Source: Anaerolineae bacterium (lineage in GTDB: Bacteria > Chloroflexota > Anaerolineae > B4-G1 > DUEL01). Taken from it: DNA of 64,000 nt. Positions within the stretch are counted from its first letter, which is position 1. The number at the start of each line of letters is the position of its first letter. The stretch covers positions 61,052-125,051 of the forward strand of contig JANXCY010000003.1 in assembly GCA_025060135.1 (NCBI GenBank), written 5' to 3'. Of this stretch, positions 55,042 through 63,326 are shown piece after piece. The translations under genes were made by a program, and so were the position numbers. The notes under the pieces were generated by a model. That model was not told where the DNA came from, ran no database searches, and saw nothing but the letters and a program-made list of their open reading frames with translations.

Positions 55042-55506
55042 AGTAAGAGGCAGGAAGCAAGGGGCGGGAAAAGAGGATGGTCTCCCCATTAGCCACCTGA
55101 CTGTTCCTCCCCGAGGGGGCGCTGCGAACACTCCACGAGCCGGGCGCGTTCCTGCAGATCAGAGACCTCCAGAACCCGTCGCTGGAATCTTCACCTGGGC
55201 GGTAACGACTGGTGTGGTCAGCAACGGCCCCCTCCAAAGCCGAGGCTGCACACACCAGAGCCGCAAACTGCAGGACCAGGGCTTCCCGTTGTCCCTCAAC
55301 GGCACAGGTGGCAGAATATGCAACTTCACCGATGATTCTGGTGATAGCCAGTAAAGGGTGGCCTTCCTCATCCCCCCTTGCTCCTCCCCTCTCGAGAAGG
55401 GAGAGAAGAGGGGATTCGGGCTCCGCCGCGCGTCCCATCCGTTTCTGACCTGCCAGAATGGGCTCATCCTGCATCATCCTGTACCCTGCATCTTCGGAGG
55501 TGAATC
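55042..55506. other. Intergenic region with period-7-like edges, no confident gene
   Basis: A 465-bp gap between the aminotransferase and serA. It opens with a degenerate period-7 run (AAGTAAG-AGGCAGG-AAGCAAG) and closes with CATCCTG-type units before serA. Open frames exist on both strands but none has a recognisable domain or ribosome-binding site. It may hold a decayed insert like the four-helix gene at 48382, though that is a guess. Confidence 0.4.
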
Positions 55507-56412
55507 ATGAAAGTCCTTATCTGCGACCCCATAGACCCGGAGGCTGTGGAGACGATACGCCGGGCCGGAATTGAAGTAGACGTCCGGGATACCATTACGG
55601 CAGAGGAACTGGAGGCCGTCGTCGCCGACTACGACATCCTGGTGGTCCGCAGCCGGACCAAAGTGACGGCAGCCGTCATAGATAAGGCTCCCAAACTGAA
55701 ACTCATCGTTCGGGGCGGTGTGGGCGTGGATAACATAGACGTTGAACATGCTCAGGCGAAAGGGATTGAAGTGCGCAACACCCCCCTCGCGTCCGCCAAC
55801 TCCGTGGCCGAACTGACGATCGGCTACCTCTTTGCGCTGGCCCGTCAGATTCCCCAGGCCACTGCCTCTATGAAGGCCGGGCAGTGGGAGAAGAAAGCGT
55901 TCAGCAAAGGGATCGAACTGGCCGGGAAGACCCTGGGGCTGATCGGATGTGGCAACATCGGCCAACTGGTGGCCCGCAAGGCCCTGGCCCTGGGAATGAC
56001 GGTCATTTTCCACGCCCGTCATCCCGTGGACATCCCCTGCGCCATCCAGGTCTCGCTGGACGAACTGGTGGCTCGGTCCGACTTTATCTCCCTCCACGTT
56101 CCGCTAACCCCGGAGACCTACCATATCATCGGGCGCGCGGAGTTTGAGAAGATGAAAAAGGGCGTCTACATTGTCAACTGTGGGCGAGGGGGAACGCTGG
56201 ATGAGGATGCCCTCTACGATGCCATCGTCAGCGGGAAGGTGGCGGGTGCCGCGCTGGACGTCTTTGAGGATGAGGAAGTGGACCGGGGGCGGCGGCTGAT
56301 GGCGCTTCCCCAGGTCATTGGCTCTCCCCACGTCGGCGCGGGCACCGTGGAGGCTACCGAGCGCGTGGGGGCCGAGGTGGCTCAGATTATCATAGATTTT
56401 GCCCGTCAGTGA
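55507..56412 (+). CDS. serA: D-3-phosphoglycerate dehydrogenase (short form)
   Basis: 301 residues. The substrate domain carries VVRSRTKVTAAVIDKAPKLK and VRGGVGVDNIDVEHAQAKGI. The NAD domain has TLGLIGCGNIGQLVARKALA, and the later signature MKKGVYIVNCGRGGTLDEDA and GAALDVFEDE. There are no C-terminal ASB or ACT domains, so serine feedback through ACT is not expected. It makes 3-phosphohydroxypyruvate, the probable substrate of the aminotransferase upstream. Some short homologues are glyoxylate/hydroxypyruvate reductases. Confidence 0.9.
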   Translation: MKVLICDPIDPEAVETIRRAGIEVDVRDTITAEELEAVVADYDILVVRSRTKVTAAVIDKAPKLKLIVRGGVGVDNIDVEHAQAKGIEVRNTPLASANSVAELTIGYLFALARQIPQATASMKAGQWEKKAFSKGIELAGKTLGLIGCGNIGQLVARKALALGMTVIFHARHPVDIPCAIQVSLDELVARSDFISLHVPLTPETYHIIGRAEFEKMKKGVYIVNCGRGGTLDEDALYDAIVSGKVAGAALDVFEDEEVDRGRRLMALPQVIGSPHVGAGTVEATERVGAEVAQIIIDFARQ

Positions 56413-56417
56413 GGGGA

Positions 56418-56448
56418 GGGGGCGGCCACCGTTTCGGTGGTCGCCCCC
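56418..56448 (+). terminator. Hairpin after serA
   Basis: 14-bp stem (GGGGGCGGCCACCG / CGGTGGTCGCCCCC, one G-U) with a TTT loop just after the stop. No T-tract follows, so termination may be partial. Confidence 0.55.
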
Positions 56449-56822
56449 CAACCAGAGGCCCCAATAAAAAATGGCCGCTGCTGGGTAGCGTAGGTTGTTG
56501 CAACTTGGAAAATGACTCTGGCGATTCGCCGTTCTCTCTTCTCAATCTGTTAAACCGCAATAGCCTGTGCCGCGCAAGATCAATCCTGTGCCACGTTGCC
56601 CCTAAACCAATAGCAAACTGCGGAAATTCCCAGAGAGCCCAATTACTTTACCCCCGCCGACTGGTTTGGAGTAGCCCCGCATTATAGCGGAGAGAGTTCG
56701 TAATCCGGCACGGAACGCGCTGGAAGTTCACTCGGTGAGAGCATCCTCACAGGGAAGGATGCCCGAAAGGCGCAAAATCATATAGAATAGACGCTGCATC
56801 TGAACTCCGGAGGTTCCCCATC
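56449..56822 (+). other. Intergenic region, no gene seen
   Basis: A 374-bp gap with a 16-bp repeat (56705-56720) that is the exact inverse of 26115-26130. A TATAGAAT string near 56782 could be a -10 box for the next gene, but I do not find a -35. AATAGCCTGTGC occurs here (near 56559) and again near 59168. Confidence 0.4.
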
Positions 56823-57137
56823 ATGCCCTCCGCCGCGAAATGGACTACGGTCATCGTCAGCCTCATCTATCTGATGGGCGCCTGGACGGTAACCGTCCTG
56901 ATAGTTCTGGCATTGGGGCGCGTTGCCTCCGAAACCTGCTCTGTTCTCCAGCGGCCCTTCTGGGCCGTCCTGATTCTGGCCCTCGGCGATTCCTTATTCA
57001 TCCCCCGCATCTACTGCACCATCAGTGGCCATACCTTTGCCCCTCTGCTCATCTGGTTTGGCCGCCAGTGGGATTGGATCGCCCTGGGACTGGCCATCAG
57101 TTCGGCCACGATGCGCCGTTTTTACATGGACCAATGA
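56823..57137 (+). CDS. Small membrane protein of unknown function
   Basis: 104 residues with three hydrophobic segments (about 8-32, 43-62 and 72-95). CCGGAGG precedes the ATG. I recognise no family motif. There are four Cys or Met-rich spots but no metal motif. It lies 78 bp before a DAO-type oxidoreductase on the same strand and could be co-transcribed with it. Confidence 0.6.
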   Translation: MPSAAKWTTVIVSLIYLMGAWTVTVLIVLALGRVASETCSVLQRPFWAVLILALGDSLFIPRIYCTISGHTFAPLLIWFGRQWDWIALGLAISSATMRRFYMDQ

Positions 57138-57215
57138 ACGCTTCCCAAAATAGTGGACCGGATTACATCCTTTCTGGAAATCACGGTTATCCAATCTGAC
57201 CGAGGCTTGCCCCAT

Positions 57216-58373
57216 ATGGACCTTCCCCGCACCGCAGACGTCGTCATCATCGGCGGCGGGGTGATGGGTACCAGTACTGCCTATCACCTGGCCCTCAAGG
57301 GTTGCCGCAACGTCCTCCTGCTGGAACGGGAGCCCTTCTTCGGCATCCAGTCCACCGGCAAGTGCGCCGGGGGCATCCGCTACCAGTTCGGCACCGAAAT
57401 CAACGTCCGCCTCTCTCTTCTCAGCCTTCCCATGCTGGACCGCTTTGAGGAAGAGTTGGGCCAGCCCATAGACCTGCGCCACTGCGGCTACCTTTTCCTG
57501 CTCACCCGTCAGGAGGACGTGGAGGTCTTTCGTCGCAACGTGGAGATGCAGCACCGGCTGGGGGTGATGACCCGCTGGCTGGAGGTGGACGCGATCGCCC
57601 GGATGGTGCCTCTCATCCACCTGGAGGACGTCCTGGCAGGCACATTTTATGAACGGGATGGCCTGGCGGACCCCAACTCTGTGGTCCAAGGGTACGTCTC
57701 CGGGGCACGGCGGCTGGGGGCCCGCCTTCTCAACGATGTGGAGGTTACCGGTATCCAGGTTTCCGGAGGACGGGTTCGGGGAGTGATCACACCAAAAGGG
57801 GAAGTCTCAGCCCCAGTGGTGGTCAACGCGGCCGGTCCATGGGCCGGCCTGGTGGGGCAGATGGCCGGCCTGGAAATCCCCATCGTCCCCATCCGCCGCC
57901 AGATCGTCGTTACTGGCCCTCTTCCGGAGGTCCCACCCGATTTCCCCTTCGTCATTGACTTCGCCCAGTCCCTCTACTTCCACCGGGAAGGGCCTGGCAT
58001 CCTGACCGGTATGTCCAACCCCAACGAGCCGCCCGGGTTTGACCAGTCTATCAATGAAGAGTGGGAACTGGTCCACCTGGAGGCAGCGATGAAGCGGATG
58101 CCCATTTTGGAGAAGGCCACCCTGGCCAGCCATTGGGCCGGCCTCTACGAGGTTACGCCGGACGCGCATCCCATCCTGGGCCGGGTGCCAGACCTGGAGG
58201 GGTTCTACATCATCGGCGGCTTCAGCGGGCACGGCTTTATGCACGGCCCGGCCGCTGGCCTCCTCCTGGCCGAGGAGATTCTGGACGGTCGGGCCCACAC
58301 CCTGGACATCTCCTCTCTCTCCATCACCCGTTTCCGTGAGGGCAAACTGATCCGGGAATATCATGTGGTGTAG
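57216..58373 (+). CDS. DAO-family FAD-dependent oxidoreductase (sarcosine/glycine oxidase-like)
   Basis: 385 residues. The FAD motif is ADVVIIGGGVMGTSTAYHLA, followed by LLEREPFFGIQSTGKCAGGI. The C-terminal half has VVNAAGPWAGLVGQMAG, AGLYEVTPDAHPILGRVP and GFYIIGGFSGHGFMHGPAAG, the pattern of sarcosine oxidase beta and related amino-acid oxidases. A substrate such as glycine, sarcosine or proline is likely, but it cannot be chosen. The ATG at 57216 lies just before the FAD motif; an upstream GTG at 57153 adds 21 non-homologous residues. Confidence 0.88.
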   Translation: MDLPRTADVVIIGGGVMGTSTAYHLALKGCRNVLLLEREPFFGIQSTGKCAGGIRYQFGTEINVRLSLLSLPMLDRFEEELGQPIDLRHCGYLFLLTRQEDVEVFRRNVEMQHRLGVMTRWLEVDAIARMVPLIHLEDVLAGTFYERDGLADPNSVVQGYVSGARRLGARLLNDVEVTGIQVSGGRVRGVITPKGEVSAPVVVNAAGPWAGLVGQMAGLEIPIVPIRRQIVVTGPLPEVPPDFPFVIDFAQSLYFHREGPGILTGMSNPNEPPGFDQSINEEWELVHLEAAMKRMPILEKATLASHWAGLYEVTPDAHPILGRVPDLEGFYIIGGFSGHGFMHGPAAGLLLAEEILDGRAHTLDISSLSITRFREGKLIREYHVV

Positions 58374-58614
58374 AAGATGCCAGGGGAACCGATCCAGACC
58401 AATCCTGCAATCGGTCTGCCGATCACGATTCCGGCCTCTCGTCTGACCCGATAGGCGAAACGGCCAGGCTTCCGAGGCCTCGGCTGCTGATCCTGTACCG
58501 CCACGCGAGCGAGAACTTTCACACTGCGGCGGTGGTACCTCACGGTATCCGGTGGTTGTACGCATAGGCTTTCTTGTTCACCCTGTAACGTCATAATTTC
58601 CCAGGAGGTTACCC

Positions 58615-59148
58615 ATGATATGCTCACAGTGTGGTATGGAGAATCGTCCGGATGCCCGTTTCTGCGCCCGGTGCGGCGCTCCGCTGACCGCTGAAGGGGC
58701 GGAATGGGCTTCAGCGCCTTCTCCCTCCTCCCCGCGGATGTCTCCTGCGGCTGAGGGGCCGGAGCCAGCCTCTTGGAGCCCGCCGTACCCGGGGGTCCAG
58801 GCTGCCCCCGCCGAACCGATTTCGGTTCCCCGGCGCTTCCCGATTCTGCGGGTCCTGAGCATTCTCTACAAAGTGCTGGGGGGGATTGGAGCGGCCATCA
58901 CTCTGCTGCTGACCATTGGCACCTGCATCCTGTTCATTGCCGGTAGCCCCGGGATGGAAGGGCTGGAACAGGAACTGGGGACGCCGTTACCGCTGGTCAG
59001 CGGGGTCATCGGAGGCCTCATTCTCGGCCTGATCACCCTGGTTTCCGGTGGACTTGCGGCCATGGCTCTCTACGCGGCAGGGGAGTTCATCGCCCTGCTC
59101 CTGGCGCTGGAAGAAAACACCCGCGCCATCATTGCCTCGCTCCGGTAA
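58615..59148 (+). CDS. Zinc-ribbon membrane protein
   Basis: 177 residues. The N-terminal double-CxxC zinc ribbon reads ICSQCGMENRPDARFCARCG. A Pro/Ser/Ala-rich linker (about 25-75) follows, then two long hydrophobic segments (about 88-112 and 125-160). The domain order is common among uncharacterised bacterial proteins. AGGAGGT precedes the ATG. The function is unknown. Confidence 0.75.
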   Translation: MICSQCGMENRPDARFCARCGAPLTAEGAEWASAPSPSSPRMSPAAEGPEPASWSPPYPGVQAAPAEPISVPRRFPILRVLSILYKVLGGIGAAITLLLTIGTCILFIAGSPGMEGLEQELGTPLPLVSGVIGGLILGLITLVSGGLAAMALYAAGEFIALLLALEENTRAIIASLR

Positions 59149-59365
59149 CCCCTTCGCCGCGCTGGTTTAATAGCCTGTGCTGCGGATTCATTCGCCGAGG
59201 TCCTGGGAGAGTGCAACATGCTGTTCAAGGATGCGTGTCCGCTCTTCCATCGCTATGTTCGGCAAAATCTAACGATGCTGGTGTGGCAGGGTCTTTTCTT
59301 TGGGCTCTGATTCGCCATACGCCTCTGTTCCCCAGGGCACTCTGGAGAAAGCAAGGGAGGTCAGT

Positions 59366-60016
59366 GTGAGCAAACGGCCCATTATCATTGGCGTCGCTGG
59401 AGGGACCGGCTCCGGAAAGACAACGGTGGCCATGAAGATTCTGGAACGAGTGGGGGCTGAACATGTCGCCTACATCCCCCACGATGCGTACTATCGGGAC
59501 CTGAGCCATTTGCCCCTGGAAGAGCGTACCCAGATCAATTTTGACCACCCGGACGCGCTGGAGACGGAACTCCTGGTCCAGCACCTGCGCCAGTTGAAAG
59601 CCGGACAGACGGTGGAAATTCCCGTCTACGATTTCACCACTCACACGCGCACCTCCCAGACCCGGCGGGTAGGTCCGGCGCCGGTCATTCTGGTGGAGGG
59701 TATCCTGGTCTTTGCGGAACCGGCGCTAAGGGAACTGTTTGACGTCAAACTCTATGTGGATACCGATGCCGACATCCGCCTGATCCGCCGCATCCAGCGG
59801 GACGTGCATGAGCGGGGCCGTTCGGTGGAGTCGGTCATCCAGCAGTACCTGAGCACTGTCCGCCCCATGCATCTGGAATTCGTGGAGCCGACCAAGCGCT
59901 ATGCCGATGTTATCATCCCAGAAGGGGGGCACAACGAGGTGGCGATTGAGATGGTCGCTGCCCGGATTCGGTGGTTGCTGGAACAGCGGGCGGAAGAGAA
60001 TGTGTCTCCAGTCTGA
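59366..60016 (+). CDS. udk: Uridine kinase
   Basis: 216 residues. The P-loop is IGVAGGTGSGKTTVAMKI. Substrate residues lie in IPHDAYYRDLSHLPLEERTQ and NFDHPDALETELL, then VYDFTTHTRTSQTRRV, and ILVEGILVFAEPALRELFD. It phosphorylates uridine and cytidine for pyrimidine salvage. The GTG at 59366 follows AAGGGAGGT and was chosen over an ATG 66 bp upstream, which has no ribosome-binding site. It overlaps the next gene by 17 bp. Confidence 0.95.
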   Translation: MSKRPIIIGVAGGTGSGKTTVAMKILERVGAEHVAYIPHDAYYRDLSHLPLEERTQINFDHPDALETELLVQHLRQLKAGQTVEIPVYDFTTHTRTSQTRRVGPAPVILVEGILVFAEPALRELFDVKLYVDTDADIRLIRRIQRDVHERGRSVESVIQQYLSTVRPMHLEFVEPTKRYADVIIPEGGHNEVAIEMVAARIRWLLEQRAEENVSPV

Positions 60017-61478
60017 ATGGAGCCCCATCCTGGTAACCGGCGCCACAGGTTTCGTGGGTCGCAACCTCTGCTCCTATCTGGCGGAGCGCGGGTATCGGGT
60101 GCGTGCTCTGGTGCGCCGGACATCCGATCCCACGTTTCTGAACTCCTGGGGGGTGGAGAAAGTCTGGGGAGACCTCTGCGATCCGGCGTCGGTGGTGGTA
60201 GCCGCAGAGCATTGCCGAGCGGTGGTCCACGCTGGAGCCCTCTTCCGTTTCTGGGGAAAGCGGGAAACGTTTTGGGCTGTCAATGTGGAGGGTACGGAGA
60301 ACGTCCTGAAAGCCGCCTGGCAGGCCGGAGCGCGTCGGTTCGTCCACATTTCCACGATCGCCGTTGTCGGGAAACCACCGGCAAGGGGGCTCATCACCGA
60401 AGAAACACCCTGCCGTCCCCAGGACGCCTATCAGGCAAGCAAGTGGGAGGCGGAGCGGCGGGCTCTTTCTTTCGGACAGCAATCTGGCCTTCCGGTCATT
60501 GTCCTGCGCCCCGGCGCCATCTATGGCCCCTGGAGCCGCTACGCTTTTAACCGTCTGTTCATAGAAGACCCTCTGCGCGGGTTGGCCTTCCGTGTTCATG
60601 GCGGACGCCACATCACCTTCCCGGTCTTTGTGCGGGACGTGGCTTGGGCAGTGGAGGCAGTACTGGCACGCGGCCGCCCGGGTGAAATCTACAACATTTG
60701 TGGGCCATGCGTCAGCCACCGGGAGGTGGGCGAAGTGCTGGAACGATTGATCGGTCGGCCCATCCGCTGGATCCCTGCTCCGGCCTGGGGGATGGTCGCG
60801 CTGGCATGGCTCTGGACGGTCCTCTCCCACTGGACCAGGCGGGAGCCCTATTATCCCATCGGCCTGTACCCGTATGTCTTCTACGACTGGCGGGTCAGTG
60901 CGGAGAAAGCCCAACGGGAACTGGGCTACCAGCCAACTTCTCTGGAAGAGGGTTTGCGGGAGACGCTGGAATGGTATCACAGCAACCGTCTTTTCCCAGG
61001 GAATTTCGCCTCTGCCGCAAAAAGGCGAATGCTCAGAAGGAGGAGGTCTATGGCCGTCATTGAACGCTCGTTCTTTGTCGCCGCGCCGCCAGAGCGGGTC
61101 TTTGCCTTCCTGGCTGACCATGCCAACGACCCGCAATGGCTTCCAGGCCTGGTGGAGAGCCGCAACTTCACCGGCGAAGGAACGAACTATCAGTGGGAGT
61201 GGACCTACCGTATGGCTGGCATTTCTTTTGACGGTACGGGCCATGTGGTGGAGCACGACCCCCCCCGCCGCCACGTGGTTCAGACACGTGGCGGCGCCGT
61301 CAGCACATGGGCCTGGACTCTGAAGCCGGAAGGGGCCGGAACCCGCGTTCACCTCCGACTGGAGTATACGATCCCGGTCGCCGTCGTGGGAAAACTGGCC
61401 GAAAAACTGCTTCTGGCCCAGAACGAGAAGGCCGCCGACGAGGGGATGGCGAATCTGCAGCGGATTCTCGGGGGATAA
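60000..61478 (+). CDS. NAD-dependent epimerase/dehydratase fused to an SRPBCC (START-like) domain
   Basis: 492 residues. The extended-SDR part (about 10-345) has ILVTGATGFVGRNLCSYLA, HISTIAVVGKPP, the catalytic YQASK, and LRPGAIYGPWSR. From about 351 an SRPBCC domain begins (MAVIERSFFVAAPPERVFAF) and ends in an amphipathic helix. The junction encodes RMLRRRRSM, whose DNA is AGAAGGAGGAGGTCT followed by ATG 61050: an apparent ribosome-binding site and start lie inside the fused frame. It may thus make both a fusion and a free SRPBCC protein. Overlap with udk suggests one operon. Confidence 0.82.
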   Translation: MCLQSEWSPILVTGATGFVGRNLCSYLAERGYRVRALVRRTSDPTFLNSWGVEKVWGDLCDPASVVVAAEHCRAVVHAGALFRFWGKRETFWAVNVEGTENVLKAAWQAGARRFVHISTIAVVGKPPARGLITEETPCRPQDAYQASKWEAERRALSFGQQSGLPVIVLRPGAIYGPWSRYAFNRLFIEDPLRGLAFRVHGGRHITFPVFVRDVAWAVEAVLARGRPGEIYNICGPCVSHREVGEVLERLIGRPIRWIPAPAWGMVALAWLWTVLSHWTRREPYYPIGLYPYVFYDWRVSAEKAQRELGYQPTSLEEGLRETLEWYHSNRLFPGNFASAAKRRMLRRRRSMAVIERSFFVAAPPERVFAFLADHANDPQWLPGLVESRNFTGEGTNYQWEWTYRMAGISFDGTGHVVEHDPPRRHVVQTRGGAVSTWAWTLKPEGAGTRVHLRLEYTIPVAVVGKLAEKLLLAQNEKAADEGMANLQRILGG

Positions 61479-61517
61479 AAGTTCATCGCCCGGACACCGC
61501 AGCGCGTTCGGGGATCC

Positions 61518-62660
61518 CTACGGGTAGTACCGGACTTCCCATTGTTCCAGCGCCTGTGTGGTTCCTGCCACCAGTCGCCAGCCCTCCTCTCCGCGCGCCA
61601 TTTGCCACTCCACCGCATAGAGGGTGGCGACTGCTCGGCCATCCACGTTATCCAGTGCCCGTACCTGCGCGGCCACGGTGGCCTGGTCTCCTTCCTGTCG
61701 GACCACCCGTGCCGCTCCGACCTCCACTCGAAGGGTCTGAGCAAACCCCAGTGCCCACTCTTCATAGGTCCAGGCCGAGCGCGCCGCCGGGGCCAGCATC
61801 CGGTAGGCCGTCCGCAGGTCCCGATCGTTCAGCGCCAGGTAAAAGGATGCCAGCGCGTGGATCGGTGTGTCGTCCGGATAGGCGTGGGGACGGTCCGGAT
61901 AGAACCAGGCATAACGATCCCACGTCCAGGCGTAGCGTTCGCCATCCCAGGTGTAGATCACTTCCCACACCAGTTCTCCTTCCGGCCTCCAGCGGACCAC
62001 CACCTCATCGGCCAGGTCGCCGTCCCCGTTTTCCAGACGGATACCTCCTTTTCCCTCAAACATGCCCAGCAAGGCATAGCGATCCCCCGTCCAGACGAAA
62101 AGGTGCAGGAGGGTCGCTCCCTTCTGTGTATGCCCCCAGATAATGATCTCTCTTCGCCCATCGGCGTTGAGGTCGCGGATTTCCAGTATGCAGGTGGGGA
62201 ATTCGCCCAGACCGCTGAACTCCTCGCTCTCCGGTGGAACCAGGTCGTGCCGGTCGGGACCATCCAGAACGAATCCCCGGAGGTTTGGCGGATCACCGGA
62301 GGCCAGGTAGAGGCCGATCCATTCCAGGTGGGGGTCGTCGTCGGTGTTCTCCTGGCGCAGGCAGAGGGGCTGGATGCCAGCGCGGGTTGCCTGAACGGCT
62401 CCGGCCTCTATGGTGGCCTGAATGTCCGCTGGTTCCGGTGGGGGCGGAGTCGGGAGGGCTGTCGGCGAAGGCGAAGGAGCGGGAGTGCAGGGGGGTGGTG
62501 GGGCAGGGGTGCAGGGAAGCGGAGAGACCACCGGGCATGTCGGGGCCGGGGAGGGAGATACGGGAAGGCAGGCCGCCAGGGCCCATCCCACGATCCCAAC
62601 GAAAAGGATAAAGCCCATGCGCTGGCAGTGCCACTCATCGGAGTCGCGTTTCAGGAGCAT
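61518..62660 (-). CDS. Lipoprotein with Pro-rich linker, unknown function
   Basis: About 380 residues. A hydrophobic segment MGFILFVGIVGWALAAC ends in a lipobox, followed by a linker rich in PSPAP, PCTPAP and PTPPPP (about 33-80). The rest contains ILEIRDLNADGRREIIIWGH and RLENGDGDLADEVVVRW, a VCBS/FG-GAP-like beta pattern, and a C-terminal domain with FYLALNDRDLRTAYRMLAP and YAVEWQMARGEEGWRLVAG, similar to NTF2-like domains. The start is uncertain (62660 or 62618); neither has a clear Shine-Dalgarno. Probably surface exposed. Confidence 0.75.
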   Translation of the reverse strand: MLLKRDSDEWHCQRMGFILFVGIVGWALAACLPVSPSPAPTCPVVSPLPCTPAPPPPCTPAPSPSPTALPTPPPPEPADIQATIEAGAVQATRAGIQPLCLRQENTDDDPHLEWIGLYLASGDPPNLRGFVLDGPDRHDLVPPESEEFSGLGEFPTCILEIRDLNADGRREIIIWGHTQKGATLLHLFVWTGDRYALLGMFEGKGGIRLENGDGDLADEVVVRWRPEGELVWEVIYTWDGERYAWTWDRYAWFYPDRPHAYPDDTPIHALASFYLALNDRDLRTAYRMLAPAARSAWTYEEWALGFAQTLRVEVGAARVVRQEGDQATVAAQVRALDNVDGRAVATLYAVEWQMARGEEGWRLVAGTTQALEQWEVRYYP

Positions 62661-62689
62661 AGGCCAGTCATCAGCCCGAAGTACAAAGT

Positions 62690-62718
62690 ATTGTACCTGA
62701 CAACAGCCGTCGGTGCAA
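62690..62718 (-). promoter_or_regulatory. Promoter for the lipoprotein gene
   Basis: On the minus strand, TTGCAC (62718-62713), a 17-bp spacer and TACAAT (62695-62690). Confidence 0.55.
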
Positions 62719-63326
62719 CTTCGTTTCCGGTATTTCACAGTAGTACTCTATTCCTATTGACAATTGCTTCCCATGAAGTAAAATAAGCAATGGAACGGGT
62801 CCCCGCCCCCTGTTCCGTGACAATTGGTTACCCTCCTTTCGCAGGCCACGGCCTCCCTCCCCCCGGGGAGGTCGTGGTCTGTTTATGGGAGTTTTGATCG
62901 GTGGCCCAATCGTAGAATGCTCATATATCCAACGGAGTATTTTGGGGCAATCCGGCCTCTTCCAGTACCCGCCGCAGCCGCATTGCACGTCTTCAGGGAT
63001 TGCCGATCTCTGAGGTCGGTGAGTAGGGGAGCAGTACCACAACCCGGTAAAGCCGAACGTTAGCAGCCAACAGGCCCAGTTCAAGCAGCCGCCGAATGCT
63101 CTCCGGCGCAAAACTCCGTTGCCGCTCCAGTCCCAGCAGGGTGGGCGACCGGAGGGAGTCCCTCCACCGGTTGGCGATTCAGGTACAGATTGGACCGAGG
63201 CCTGCGGGTCCCTACACAGGTTGTTCCATCCCTGAGCCGAGATCACCTGTCCCTGGTGGCGGAACTTCGGTTCTTGTGCGAGTTCGCCAAAGGCGGAAAG
63301 GGCAGGTTGGTCAGGTAGAAGGACTC
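62719..63326. other. Intergenic region, possibly with gene remnants
   Basis: No intact gene. A 14-bp hairpin (two G-U pairs) spans 62843-62880. On the minus strand a stop-bounded frame of about 58 codons (63170-62994) reads like protein (LLELGLLAANVRLYRVV) and is followed by further in-frame stops, suggesting a decayed gene of unknown kind. TTGACAATTG and GACAATTGG recur near 62757 and 62818. Confidence 0.3.
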
